Source of the DNA: Cocos nucifera
Taxonomy: Eukaryota > Streptophyta > Magnoliopsida > Arecales > Arecaceae
DNA length: 64,000 nucleotides
Assembly (NCBI GenBank): GCA_006176705.1
Contig: QRFJ01001020.1
Coordinates: 62,001 to 126,000, forward strand
Reading direction: 5' to 3'
Position numbers and translations under genes: made by a program. The notes below the pieces were generated by a model. The model saw only the letters and a list, made by a program, of their open reading frames with translations, was not told the DNA's origin and ran no database searches. Positions 35,111 through 47,010 of this stretch are shown here, one piece after another (within the stretch, counting starts at the first letter, position 1; the number at the start of each line of letters is the position of its first letter).

Positions 35111-36402
35111 CATGGCATTCATATTTTACTCGATATTAAAAATAGATACATCAATATATAACTGATAAAGATCATTAATAAGGAAACCACTTACAATTTT
35201 ATTTCTTTCATAGAGAATGTTACAATATCCTTAAGAAAACTAATTACATAGCCTTCTAGTGCTAGGCATGAAATAAAAATCAAATTTCTGCTTGCCGCAG
35301 GCACATAATAACAATCTTTTAATACTAAGTCTAAACCAGATGGTAGTCAAAGATGGTATATTTTCACGATCACAGTAGTAACTCTTATTCCATTTTCAAC
35401 ATGTAGGATCATCTCACCATCCCTCAGCCTCCTACTATCCTCAAGACCCTACATTAAAGTGCACAAATGAGCACTAGAACCAGAGTCAAGCACCCAATTG
35501 GATGTAGAAGAAATCATAAAGTTAGACTCAATAATGAGCATACCTCCAGAAGGACCTGCCTCCTTCTTATTCTTCAAGATGGCCAGGTAAGTAGGACAAT
35601 TCTGCTTTCGATGGCCGTCAGTGTTGCAATGAAAATACTTTTCATTATCAGCGGCCTTCTTCTTCAGCTTTTTCTTTTTCTTCTTTCCTCCTTCTATCTT
35701 CTACTTTTTTACAGACTTCTTCTTCTTTCTAAAAGACTTTCTCTTGAAAGAAGTCCATTCCATAGCAAGCACTGAGCCTTTAGGACCTTTCATGGAAAGC
35801 TCAGCAATAACCAGCATGTTCATAAGCTCAACTAGAGAATTTTGAAATTTATGCATATGGTAGTTCATGATGAACTGCCCATATGCATCAATCAAAGATT
35901 ATAGAATTATATCATTCTGCAGATTCAGATCCAACTTTACTCCAAGCTTCTCAAGCTCTTTCAAATCCTTGATCATCATCAGACAATGATCTTGGACTGA
36001 CTGCCTATCACGCATTTTAGTCTTGAAAAGTCGTTTAGTGACTTGATACTTGGCTGCGCAACTCTGTTCACCAAATATCTTTTGTAGATGAGCCAATATT
36101 TGGCGGGCAGTCCTGATATCTTCATGTTGCCGCTGAAGCTCATCAGACATCAAGCCCAACATGTAGTATTTGGCCTTGTTATCTTCATCCATCCACTTGT
36201 CAAGAGATGCTCTCTATTCAATGGATGGATAAGTTGGTAAGGTGGGAGGGTCTTGGTCCAATACATGAATTAACTTCTCAGAATTCAAAATAATTTTGAA
36301 GTTTTGGAGATAATTCTTGTAATTAGGTTTGGTCAATCTATGGGTATCCAGGATACGTGCTAGTGGATTGGACGCAGATATTTTTCTGTAGAAAGTCAAA
36401 GT
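35111..36402 (-). pseudogene. Copia A gag and protease
   Basis: Gag starts near 36,399 (ILDTHRLTKPNYKNYLQNFKII), continues at 36,192-35,899 (MDEDNKAKYYMLGLMSDELQ...ARQILAHLQKIFGE) and 35,895-35,701, typical of the copia UBN2-type gag. The zinc knuckle near 35,650 reads YFHCNTDGHRKQNC, lacking the first Cys. The protease motif LDSGSSAH is near 35,490. Several stops are present. Confidence 0.8.
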
Positions 36403-37804
36403 TTCTAGTTAGATATTATAATTAAGACTTGATCAATTTATTTAGGATTTTATTTTTAAACAAATTAGCTTCCACTATTTTCTCAGATTCCTACACTTTT
36501 TCTATAGAGATGCAAAAATCTCCATGATTAATGATTTCTAGTGGATGGTGCGGTCCCACTAACTGACTCATCACCTCATCTAACAATTATTGATGATGGG
36601 TTAGCCAATGAGTGAACAACTCTTATTCAATGATTCTCTAATCATGGTGCACCCAAACTTGGTCTCTAATTCATGAATCTCACCATGTCTAGAATATTGA
36701 TCCACTCCTTAGTTAAGTCAGACCCACCATTTACATAGATTGGATTCCTAATTGAGTCTCTCATCGTATCCAAAATATTGAGCCCAATCCATCCTCCAAC
36801 CTATAGCATCCAATGTCTAATAGACATGATTGCATCTTTTTGATGCAATTGAACCACTGTAACCAGCAGAGAATAATCAACCCTGAAAAGGGCCCGCACA
36901 TCTACAATGATGGAAGATCTTAGACCTAATCTTTTCTTAGAAAGATTTGATTTAGGTCTCATTCAACTAGACTTGACATAGTCATAACCATTATGACTAA
37001 CCTAGTGGTATGGGTTAGCTCGAATTATTGGCTACCTTAGATCAGGACTGAGCCAACAAATATGGTCAGATAAGTAAGACCGATGAAAGGGATATGCCAT
37101 TAACTCGACAAGAATGCATTCGAGTCGGATAGGTCCCAATTAAAAATCAGTCGATCGTATCTGCCAAACTTACCTTAAACACCAAATTGTTGAGCCAGAA
37201 CCAATCAAGTTAGCCTATAATCTAGACTGTAATCTTTGAGCCTAATTAGGTCCTTAGCTTGATCGATCACTCACGTGACTCGATCTTGATCTAGACTTAA
37301 TCCTATTAGGCTGATCAATTTAAGTATTCTTGATCCCATCTAATGAACTCTTGATTCGGTTTGATCAACTGCTTAGACCTAATTGAGCTATCCAAGCCTA
37401 AACATAATTTTATGAATATGTCTTAGATCTTAAATTCTCAATTTTAGACCTAACATATTTCATAATCTTAATTCTTAATTAAGTTTAGGGTTCACAAACA
37501 AAATATGTAAATAAAATTCTATGAATTTTAGGATCTAGGGTTTTGCAGAAAATAAGTTCTTGATTTCTGATGAAGGACGAACACACAGCATCCCTACACA
37601 TCATAAGAACACCCCATCGAATGAAAGGAGAGAGCATTTAAACCCTACTTTGTTCTTATGATCAGACTGCCAAGCAGAACGCCTTAATCAGAAATATAAA
37701 AACTACAAAACTAGTTAGATCTACATCATATATCTTATATATAAAAAATTGATCTAACTATAAACATATTTTGCATACATCTCATGTATCATATCATGTA
37801 TATT
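36403..37804. other. Copia A leader
   Basis: Non-coding leader, aligned throughout with element B's leader at 47,011-48,400. It stops abruptly near 37,804, where about 440 bp of leader, the primer site and about 1.9 kb of LTR present in B are missing. Confidence 0.7.
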
Positions 37805-38207
37805 TAGACTATCTTAGGACTGCTCGAGGTGATTACGCTCAATGCCCTCGTTCTCTAACGAGTATCTGTACTCTCGCTCCGATGTCTCTACACTGTAGAC
37901 TCAAGACTCATCTACTATAAAGAAGTGACTGTACACTAACCTTTTGGATCAATCACCATCCTCATGATGATCCTACGGTCGAAAGCATTTTATGAGTTAA
38001 TAATGAAAATTTATGTCTTAAATTTTTAACTCTTAAAAATAAGAATTATCATTACTATTAACTCAAGGGATGTATCACAGACACTAAATACATATTGTGA
38101 TAGAGAATAATTTATTTTATTATTTATAGTCAAAATTATAATTTTGCCCTTAGAAGTGTATAACAAGTGTCAACCAATTATAGCTTCTAGGGCACACATA
38201 TCTAACA
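37805..38207 (-). repeat. Copia A truncated 5' LTR
   Basis: Matches the inner-right part of the left LTR (from about 32,018) through ATCTAACA. U5, R and the promoter are gone. Confidence 0.85.
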
Positions 38208-39361
38208 GAAACGTGGAGAGCAGCAGGATCAGTGAAGTAATATTATAAAATTTAAATGGTTGTCTCTATTAGCTTTCATGGGGATTATCGAATCTATGAA
38301 AGTTTATAATTGAATTATAAAGATGGAGATGATGATTGCCATCTTGGAGTGCCCCATGATGATGAAAAGATTTATTAGGAAACTTATTTGTGATAAGGTA
38401 AAGTGTTCAACTAACGGTATAAACTGGATATAAATTTAAATATGATAGGGAGCAACTCTTTTGGGAGAGATTTTGAAGGGCATTTTCTAATCAGTATTTT
38501 TCTTGGAGTATAGTGACACAAAACAAATAGAATTTTAGTTATCTAAAATAAAGAAATATGATATTTATAGAATATGAAACTAAATTTACAAAGCTTGCGA
38601 ACTTTATTTTGAGATTGATCTAGGATGAGCATGATCAAGTGCATAAATTTGAGATGAAACCAAGGATAGAAATTAAAAAGCAAGTGGTGCTATATAAATT
38701 AACTACTTATATAGATGTGGTGAAGAAAGCATTAAAAATTGAAATGAAAGTCCATGAAGAACATGCTAAAAGAGAAGAAAATCAAAAGAAATGAAGTAGG
38801 TTGAATGAATCTCAAGCACAAAATAGTAAATATACTAGGGGTTTGAATAAAGATCAGTGAGTGATAGCTCTACGCCCGCAGACAGTATCAAATGTTCTAG
38901 GTGGTGTAAAGCTTATGCTGATTATAAATACAATCCTATCATTGGTACTCACTATAAATATGGTAAGATAGATCACAAAATAGATGAGTGTCCCCATAGA
39001 TCTAAGAGTTAGCCTGCCCTAAAAGTTGAATAAAAGAAGGATAAGAATCTAAAAATTCAGATCCAAGGATGGGTCTATGCTTTTACACAATAAGATGTAC
39101 AGACTTCCAATTAAGTGGTTGTAGGCTCTGAGATAGGTTCTTGGAATTAATTGGACTGATGAAATAATTTTGCTTATAAGATAAGTAATGATTGACCTTC
39201 TCTGGATTTTTTATTTATATAATCATGAAGATTGAATAAATTATTAATGGATTTATATATGATTTATAAATCTATGAAAATATGTTTTGAATAAAAATTG
39301 ATATAAAATTTTGGAATAGTATTTCTCCTATTATTACTATAATTATTTATTGATCAAAAAT
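38208..39361 (+). pseudogene. Chromovirus I gag, rest
   Basis: The plus-strand frame contains FGRDF/WERF...AFSNQYFSWSIVTQNK, then FIEYETKFTKLANFI and DEHDQVHKFEMKPRIEIKKQVV followed by YIDVVKKALKIE (about 38,460-38,750), the retrotrans-gag region of Tekay/Del elements. A zinc-knuckle remnant reads HYKYGKIDHKIDECP near 38,950, with Cys replaced by Tyr. It continues the fragment at 30,008-30,140. Many stops, mostly C-to-T type. The element's pol would follow but CACTA element J begins at 39,362. Confidence 0.7.
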
Positions 39362-39377
39362 CACTACAAGAAAAAGG
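39362..39377. repeat. CACTA terminal inverted repeat, left end
   Basis: CACTACAAGAAAAAGG. The preceding three bases (AAT) would be the target duplication; its partner is outside the window. Confidence 0.85.
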
Positions 39378-39399
39378 ATAATTAGCTATGCAATAAAAG

Positions 39400-40100
39400 C
39401 ATAGCTAAATCCTAAAAAAAATTGCTAATTACATCTACCGACGTAAAATTCGTCGATAAAAATTCATCGATAAAAGTGCCATCATTGATTTTATTTACCG
39501 ATGTTTCTTAATTTTCATCAGTAAAAAGTGGTTTTACTGATGCTAAACTGAACGTCGGAGATTATTTTTAGCCGTGCAAGATAGGCATCGAAAAACAAAA
39601 ATTTACTGACATAAAATAATCATCGACAATATGTATTTTTATCTATGCAAAATAAACATCGGTAAAAATATTTTTACCAATGATAACTTATATTGATAAA
39701 TAAATATTTGCCTACACTAAGTAAACATCAAAAAAATCTTTTTTATGATGCAAGATAAATGTTAGTAAACTATTCATGACGTATGATTTACGTCGGTAAA
39801 AAAAAATTATCTACACTTATTTTGCATTGACAAATAATTTACGATGTAAACTTATATCAATAATTAATAAGCGTGGCCAAAGATGGCATGCTGGCATGCT
39901 TTTTGGCGACTGTTATTTTGGATTTGCCTACATTTATTATGCATCGATAAATATTTTGTGACATTAACCTGCATCACTAATGATAAAGCATTGCTAAAAG
40001 TGGCATGGTGGCATGCTATTTGATGATGGTTATTTTGATTTACCGATGCTAATTTGCGATGTTATAACTCTTTATCTACACTTCATTTGCATCGCTAATT
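39400..40100. repeat. CACTA left subterminal repeat array
   Basis: Many short copies in both orientations of TACCGA(C/T)G and (C/A)ATCG(G/A)TAAA-like words. A longer segment (GTGGC...GGCATGCT...) is repeated at about 39,870-39,920 and 39,990-40,050. Such arrays bind the transposase-family DNA-binding protein in En/Spm. Confidence 0.75.
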
Positions 40101-40469
40101 ATTTTTATAAAATGATAAATAATTTTATTTATACCAATTTTTTAAAATTTGTAGATAAATGAACATAATATAACATCCACATAATAAATAAATACATGCC
40201 AAAATCAAATTCATTCACTTTAAAATATCCATATAACATCCATATAAAATCATGTATATATACAAAATATCGTACATACAACCAATGTAAAAGATATATA
40301 CAATCATAAAAGATGTTATATAAAAAAATATATTGAAATAAAATAGAACTTTATATGTTCAGTGACATATCATAGACCTGTATTAAATTAAAAAATTAAG
40401 TTAGCAAACTAATTATTTTATATAAATAATAAAAATATATTAATTAAAAATAATATAAAATAATATCAA
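40101..40469. other. CACTA 3' untranslated region
   Basis: AT-rich sequence between the subterminal repeats and the transposase stop; nothing else recognised. Confidence 0.5.
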
Positions 40470-40516
40470 TCATAGAGGACATCCATCATCATCATCGGTA
40501 GAGTCCTGATCATAAG
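40470..40516 (-). pseudogene. CACTA transposase, last codons after the gypsy insertion
   Basis: The minus strand ends DQDSTDDDDGCPL then TGA at 40,472-40,470. Reading back across the nested element (one ATAAG copy removed), the frame continues into FQYFDDAY at 56,196 and beyond. The acidic tail is split exactly by the insertion. Confidence 0.65.
40512..40516. other. Target-site duplication of gypsy C-D, left copy (ATAAG)
   Basis: Matches 56,191-56,195 immediately beyond the other end. Confidence 0.85.
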
Positions 40517-40765
40517 TGTTGGTGCTGAATCTGGTTGATGCTAGAACTGGCTAGAGCTAGAGAAGCTGAGGTCACCATCGGGATCTATAAAAAAAATCCA
40601 AATCGGAGGAGGGGGGCTCCGATAAGACCCTTTGATGGTCAAGTGAGCTATTTCAATCAATAAAAATAGAATGCTCAGTAGAAAATGTGGTAAAAAATTT
40701 GAAGCATAGTACATATTTGATGATGACTCCTTTTGGGTTAACCAACATCAGCCTTGCGCCTGCAC
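40517..40765 (-). pseudogene. Gypsy arm C: truncated LTR and RNase H end
   Basis: 40,517 to about 40,700 is the R/U5 part of the LTR, inverted. About 40,700-40,769 encodes, on the minus strand, GARLMLVNPKGVIIKYVL, the continuation of the RNase H interrupted by copia B and resuming at 50,177. Confidence 0.75.
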
Positions 40766-40769
40766 CTGA
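40765..40769. other. Target-site duplication of copia B, left copy (CCTGA)
   Basis: Repeated at 50,177-50,181. One copy restores the gypsy reading ...DGSSNASGAGARL... Confidence 0.9.
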
Positions 40770-41333
40770 TGAAGGAAAAATCCTATTTTTTGGATCAGAT
40801 TCGTTTAGATCTGATTAAATCAAGAGGAATATTTTAAAAACTTTTCTGTTAGATCTAAATCAGATCTGAGACTCTTCAGACCTAATTTTATCAATCTGAT
40901 AAAATAAAATAAATTAAATAAATTAAATCTAATTTAATTATACCTTATTATGGATAATCCTATTATCCTGTGATGATCCTGATGATTGCCTGAAGTTCTG
41001 GATGTAGTCATGCAAGCGCCTGGCCTCTACTAGTATCTACTCAGATAGGATCTAGAGATCTTCTCCTTCTCAATCTGTACTCTAAAGATTAAATCCAGAT
41101 CTGATCTTGAAGATCTTCAAAAGATCTTTTGAGGATCGGGTGTTGTCTCTTGCAGCAGTACTGCCTTCTTGCTTTCTTGTCTCCTTTCTCTAGCTTGGAT
41201 CGCACCAAACTAAAGCCCAAAACTTTTTGGGCATGGAGAGGAGAGAGAATCTAAAGGAGGCATGGAGAAGGAGAGAGAGGGGCTATGTGACGTGGGCAAA
41301 GGGCAGAAGCTCTCTATCTTCGGTGCAGATAGG

Positions 41334-41342
41334 ATTTATATA
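41334..41342 (-). promoter_or_regulatory. TATA box in copia B left LTR
   Basis: TATATAAAT on the minus strand, conserved with A and the right LTR. Confidence 0.6.
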
Positions 41343-41537
41343 GACTCTGTTGCGCCATGCAGTGCCACATCATCTCGGTCAATCATGACTCTTCATACAA
41401 TCAGATTTAAATCTAATTGATGAGATGACATCATCTGATCCAATCAGATTAGAGTCCCTCACAAACCTCTTTAGGTGGTGCCAAGACTAGTCAAAGAAGA
41501 GTCTTCGATGCCACCCAAGTAGAGAGGATGAAGCAAC

Positions 41538-41605
41538 TGGAGTCCCATCTGCATGGGACTCCAATCTTTATCCTCTTTAGGTGCACGCCTTCCTAGGCGT
41601 GCACC
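41538..41605. repeat. Two adjacent hairpins in copia B LTR U3
   Basis: First: TGGAGTCCCAT with ATGGGACTCCA, loop CTGC. Second: GGTGCACGCC with GGCGTGCACC, a 10-bp perfect stem around TTCCTA. Both are absent from the right LTR because of a deletion. Confidence 0.8.
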
Positions 41606-43054
41606 CCCTCCCTTTCCTCCTTTTAGCAGGGGGACAAAGCCCCATCTATTCTTCTATGGGTGCATGACATATGGGCAGATGTCTAAGTATCAAAGGTCAA
41701 TGTTTGACCAAAGTCAAAGAACAAGATTTAGCAAGTGATGAAAAATGGCAGATGTTGTCTCAAATTTATCTTATAAATTAAGATAATTTTTTTTTGATCT
41801 GGACAAGCTCCAATCAGATCAAGTAAAGGTTCCTAAGTGTGCCCAAACATATTTGGCTCAGTCAAGACAACTTTTAATGATTGTTGAAGGAGAATATCAT
41901 GCTCAATCATGTGCTAGCATGATTTCCTTGAACCTAATTGAATCTTATTCAAATCAATTGAACTGGTTAGTCCAATTGATGATATCCAGATCCAAACTTT
42001 TGTTTGTGTGATCCAGTTAGATTCAGTTCCATATGGTAATGGAATATGTCATGATCTCTATCATCGACATCATCAAAACATCTTTCGATGGATCAAAACT
42101 TTTTTGATTCAAATAATTAGTATGATCGATCATCCAAATCATTCTAATTGTTCCCAAAATCCATCAGTGACACCTAGCAGCATATGGTGGCAATCCATCA
42201 GAACTGAAAATAAACTTCTCGGTGTAGTAACTTGTGTGATTAAGTTCTTCCATCTTGAGCTTCGATCGAATTAGGGTTAAGGTGATCTCGCCAAACCCTA
42301 ATTTTCGTCATATGAATTAATCATTCAATTCAAGTTTGATGTGAAAATTCTAATAAAAACTCTTTCTATCATTTCACTCTGCCATGGCCATTGGCTTATG
42401 GACTTGATTCTCATGATCATCATAGGGCTGCTCCTCATCTACCAAGGTAGATAGATCCCCTATTGGTGCAATCCAATTCCTATAATGAACATGCTATAGC
42501 CAACATACACCTCAGGATTTCGAATGGCTAGGAGATCGAGTTATGGTGTAGTCAAACTATAACACCCTCAAGGTGAACTACCGATGTACCTCAGGTTAAA
42601 GAACCAAACACACTACTACAGCTTCAAGCCAGTCATTGACGAGAAGGTAGACTTCCTGATGACTGCTCAAGGTGGTCACGCTCAGTGCCCTTGTTCTCTA
42701 ATGAGTATCTATACTCTCGCTCCGATGTCTCTTCACCATAGACTCAAGACTCATCTACCTAAAAAAAAGTGATTGTACACCAACCTTCTAGATCATTCAC
42801 CACCCTCATGATGATCCTGCGGTCGGAAGCATTTTATGAGTTAATAATAAATATTCATGTCTTAAATTTTCAACTCTTAAAAATATGAACTATCATTACC
42901 ATTAACTCAAGAGATGTATCACAGACACTTTCAAATACACACTATGATAGAAAATAATTTATTTTATTAATTATAGTCAAAATTATAATTTTGCCCTTAC
43001 ATGTGTATTACAAGTGTTAGCCAATTTTGGCTTTTAGGGCACACATATCTAACA

Positions 43055-44787
43055 AACTCCCACTTGACCTAAAGCCAATTGACTATAAATCTAAGTCCTA
43101 TCTTCTCAAGGTGGGTTTCGATCTTCTGCTGGCCCAATAACTTTGTGAGTGGGTCTGCCACATTGTCTGCAGAGTTCACTCTCTTGACCTCGACATAATC
43201 CTTCTCGAGATAATCATGGATGAGATGGTATCGCCGCTCGATGTGCTTGGATTTTTGGTGATACCTTGGCTCTTTAGCAAGAGCTATGGCACCATTATTA
43301 TCGCAGTAGAGAGGAATGGCATCTGATGGCATCACTCCAATTTCTGCGGTGAATTTCTTATATCAGAATGCCTTCTTTGCAGCTTTTGATGCAATGATGT
43401 ATTCTATTTTCATGGTGGAATTTGCTATCACTATCTGCTTGGAACTCTTCCAACTGATAGCACCATCATTACACACAAACAGACTTTCAGATGTCAACTT
43501 TCGATCATCTATATCAGACAAAATTCGAGTTTGTATACCCTTGGACTTGGAGTTCTCCATTACCAAAAACCAACAACATATCCTTAGTTCTTCTCAAGTA
43601 CTTAAAGATACATTTCATAGAAGTCCAGTGTTCTTCACCTAGATTCAACTGATATCTACTCATGACACTCACAGCATGGGCTATATCAGGTCGTGTACAT
43701 AACATGGCATACATGAGGCTCCCTATTGCTGAAGTATAAGGGATCTTTCTCATGCATTCTATCTCCTTAGGTGTGCTAGGGCACATCTTCTTGGAGAGAT
43801 GAATGCCATGTCTGAAGGATACCAAATCCCTCTTGGAGTTTTCTATACTAAACCTTTTTAGCACTTCCTCTATGTACATCTTCTGTGAAAGACCTAGCAT
43901 TCTATTCAGTCTATCTCTATAGACCTTAATTCCTAGAATGAAGGATGTATCTCCTGGTCTTTCATGAAGAATTTTTTTGATAACCATATTTTAACTATGG
44001 TCAACATGAAAATATCATTCCCAATAAGAAGGATATCATCCACGTACAGTACGAGAAAGACAATAGCGCTCCCACTGATCTTTTTGAAAATACATGGTTC
44101 CTCCTTATTTGTGATGAAATCAAATAATTTGATCACATTATTAAAATGAGTATTTCAGCTCCAAGATGCTTGCTTAAGTCCATATATGGACCTTTGCAGC
44201 TTGCATATTTTGTGATCAACATCATTGGATGTGAAACCTAGCGGCTGTTCTATATAGATATCTTCCTCAAGGTATCCATTTAAGAATGTCATTTTCATAT
44301 CTATTTATCATATTTCATAATCAAAATAGGCTACAATAGTAAGCAATGTACAGATGGACTTTAGTATAGCTACTGACGAAAAGGTATCCTGATAGTCAAT
44401 GCCTTTGCGCTGACTATACATTTTTGCCACTAATCTAGCTTTGAATATCTCCACATTCCCATCTGCACCAATCTTTCTCTTGTAGATCCATTTACATCCA
44501 ATAGGTACTATATCTTCTGATGGATCTACCAAGGTCCAGACTTGGTTTGAGCGTATTGAGTCAATTTCTGACTTCATTACCTCTAACCATTTCTCGAAGT
44601 TGATATCTAATATCATCTCATCATAGGTTCTGGGATCATCACCATGAACCCCATTATCTATGAGAAATATTTTCTCTACTTCCTCTAAAATAGTACCTAA
44701 GTACCTCTCAGGGAGATGAAAAACCCTTTTCGATCTATGAAGTGGAGGAGGTAGTGATTGTATTGGCTCAACCTGATTTAGATCCAT
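43055..44787 (-). pseudogene. Copia B reverse transcriptase and RNase H
   Basis: RT N-terminal part at 44,787-44,308 (GCKWIYKRKIGADGNVEIF, KARLVAK, IDYQDTFSSVA). The active-site block LYVDDILLIGND is at 44,136-43,933. The C-terminal part at 43,987-43,514 (ILGIKVYRDRLNRML, IPYTSAIGSLMYAMLCTRPD, IAHAVSVMSRY) and RNase H at 43,566-43,069 (IEYIIASKAAKKAF, YCDNNGAIALAKE, ADNVADPLTK) follow in shifting frames. YVDD is intact. The polypurine tract follows at 43,070-43,055. Confidence 0.85.
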
Positions 44788-45720
44788 GGGGTCCTTAGCT
44801 CATTGCTCTAGTGAGACTTTCTCCTCAAACTTGATCTACTTTCTAATGCCGCTATCTTGAATGATATGGCATGCCAACTCACAATCACATTGTGTCTTCT
44901 AGAATATAGAAATAATATCCTAATGACTCTTTAGGATATCCTATAAATCGAGCTCTAAAGGATCTATACTCTATCTTGTCCACTTGTTATCTTTTGACAC
45001 GAGCCGGACAACTCCAAATTTTAAGATGACTCAGACTTGATTTCTTACCATGCTATATCTCATACAGTATGGTAGAAATAATTTTAGAGAAAATCCTATT
45101 CAGTATATATGTAGCAGTTAATAGACTATGTCCCCAAAGAAAATCAAGAAGGTCTATGAAGCTCATCATGGATCGGACCATATCTAATAGGATCCGACTC
45201 CTCCGTTCTGAAATCCTGTTGAGTTGAGGTATTTTAGGTAGAGTCTATTAAGAGACTATGCCATTTTGCTTGAGATAGTCCAAAAATTTTCAACTAAGGT
45301 ATTCACCTCCTCGATTTGATAGAAGAATCTTAATGAGTTTTTCAGTTTGCTTTTCTACTTCATATCTAAATTATTTGAACTTTTCAAAAGCTTCAGAATT
45401 ATGTTTCATAAGATACATATATCCATACCGAGATAAATAATCGATAAAGATTATGAAGTATACAAAGTTGCCTCTAGCCGGCACATCAAATGGGCAACAC
45501 ACATCAGTATGTACTAGGGCAAGTAGATCTGTGGCCCTTTCCCCTTATCCCATAAAAGGAAGCTTAGTCATTTTGCCATGAAGATATGATTCATAAATTG
45601 GATATGACTCGAAAGTCAACGGACTCAATAGCCCAATTTTCTCCAATTTGTTAACCCTATCTTCTACTATATGACCTAGCCTTGGTGCCATAGATACCTA
45701 TTGTTTGGACTATCCCTAGG
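44788..45720 (-). pseudogene. Copia B integrase
   Basis: Broken minus-strand frames from about 45,700 (pre-integrase) through VHTDVCCPFDVPARGNFVYFI (about 45,530-45,460) to the RIWDC/CPAR-type C-terminal region near 45,010-44,920. Heavily interrupted; the FIDDLSRYG motif reads FIDYLSRYG. Confidence 0.7.
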
Positions 45721-47010
45721 TCATTTTGATCTTATGGCGTTCACATTTTGCTCGACATTAAAGATAGATACATCAATATATAACTGATAGAGATTGTTAA
45801 TGAGGAAACCACTTGCAATTTTATTTCTTTCATAAAGAATATTACAATGGTCCTTAAGAAAACTAATTACATAGCCTTCTTATGCTAAACATGAAACAAA
45901 AATCAAATTTTTGCTTGCAGCAAGCACATAGTAACAATCCCTAAGTACTAAATCTAAGCTAAATGGTAGTCGAAGAGGATAGGTTTCCACAGCCATAGCA
46001 GCAACTCTTGCTCCATTTCCGACGTGTAGGATCATCTCACCATCCCTCAGCTTTCTGCTATCCTCAAGATCCTGCATGAAAGTGCATAAATAAGCACTAG
46101 AACCAGAGTCAAGCACCCAACTGGATGCAGAAAAAATCGTAAGGTTAGATTCTATAAGGAACATACCTCCAAAAGGACCAGTCTCCTTCTTATTCTTCAG
46201 GATAGTCAGGTATATAGGGCAGTTTCGCTTCCAGTGGCCATCTATGTTATAATGAAAATACTTTTCTTTATCAGCAGCTTTCTTCTTTAGCTCTATCTTC
46301 TTCTTCTTTTCGTCTTCTACCTTTTGCCTTTTCATAGACTTCTTCTTCTTTCCAAAAGACTTTCTTTTAAACGAAGTCCATTTCATAGCAAGTACTGAGC
46401 CTTTAGAACCTTTCATAGAAAGCTTAGTAGTAGCCAGCATGTTCATTAGTTCGGCTAGAGAATTTTGAAGTTTATGCATATGGTAGTTCATGATGAACTG
46501 TCCATATACATCAGTCAAGGATTGTAGAATTATGTCATTCTACAAATCCTGATCTAACTTAACTCCGAGCTTTTCAAGCTCTTCCAAGTCCTTGATCATC
46601 ATCAGATAATGATATTGGACTGATTGCCCATCATGCATTTTAGCCTTAAAATGTTATTTAGTGATCTGATATTTGTCTATGCGACTTTATTCACCAAACA
46701 ACTCTTGCAGATGAGCCAACATTTGACGGACAGTCTTGATATCTCCATATTGGCACTGAAGCTCATCAGACATCGAGTCTCATATGTAGTATCTGATCTT
46801 GTTATCTTCATCCATCCATTTGTCAATAGATGTTCTCTATTCAACGAACAAATGGGCTGATAAGGTGGGGGGATCCTGATCCAATACGTGAGTTAACTTC
46901 TTAAAATTCAAAATGATTTTAAAGTTTCATAGCCAATCCTTGTAATTGAATCCAATCAATCTATGGGTGTCCAGGATACGAGCTAGTGGATTGGATGTAG
47001 ATATTTTTCT
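45721..47010 (-). pseudogene. Copia B gag and protease
   Basis: Gag starts near 47,000 (ISTSNPLARILDTHRLI-like) in broken frames. The 212-codon frame 46,518-45,880 covers the gag C-terminus (MTDVYGQFIMNYHMHKLQ, Lys-rich KKKKSMK), a zinc knuckle whose first two Cys are Tyr (YFHYNIDGHWKRNC) and the protease active site VLDSGSSAY. The loss of two zinc ligands indicates no RNA-binding function. Confidence 0.8.

Larger units (their letters stand above)
30141..38207 (-). mobile_element. Ty1/copia element A
   Basis: An 8.1-kb minus-strand element: full 3' LTR on the left (30,141-32,426), pol, gag, leader, and only the last ~400 bp of the 5' LTR on the right (37,805-38,207). It is inserted in chromovirus gag. 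Flanking pentamers are GGAAT and GAAAC, compatible with one duplication altered by two transitions but not proof. It is the same family as B by gene order, LTR and leader sequence. Confidence 0.9.
40770..43054 (-). repeat. Copia B 3' LTR
   Basis: TGAAGGAA to ATCTAACA. TATA box (TATATAAAT, minus) at 41,334-41,342. Hairpins at 41,538-41,564 and 41,580-41,605 match those of A. Confidence 0.9.

Noticed and set aside
30136..38212. Perfect target duplication for copia A
   Set aside because: Flanks are GGAAT and GAAAC, three of five equal; a decayed duplication is possible but not demonstrated.
41553..41738. 61-codon ORF resembling one at 30,927-31,112
   Set aside because: Both are in the U3 of copia LTRs over the hairpin pair; similarity reflects LTR homology.
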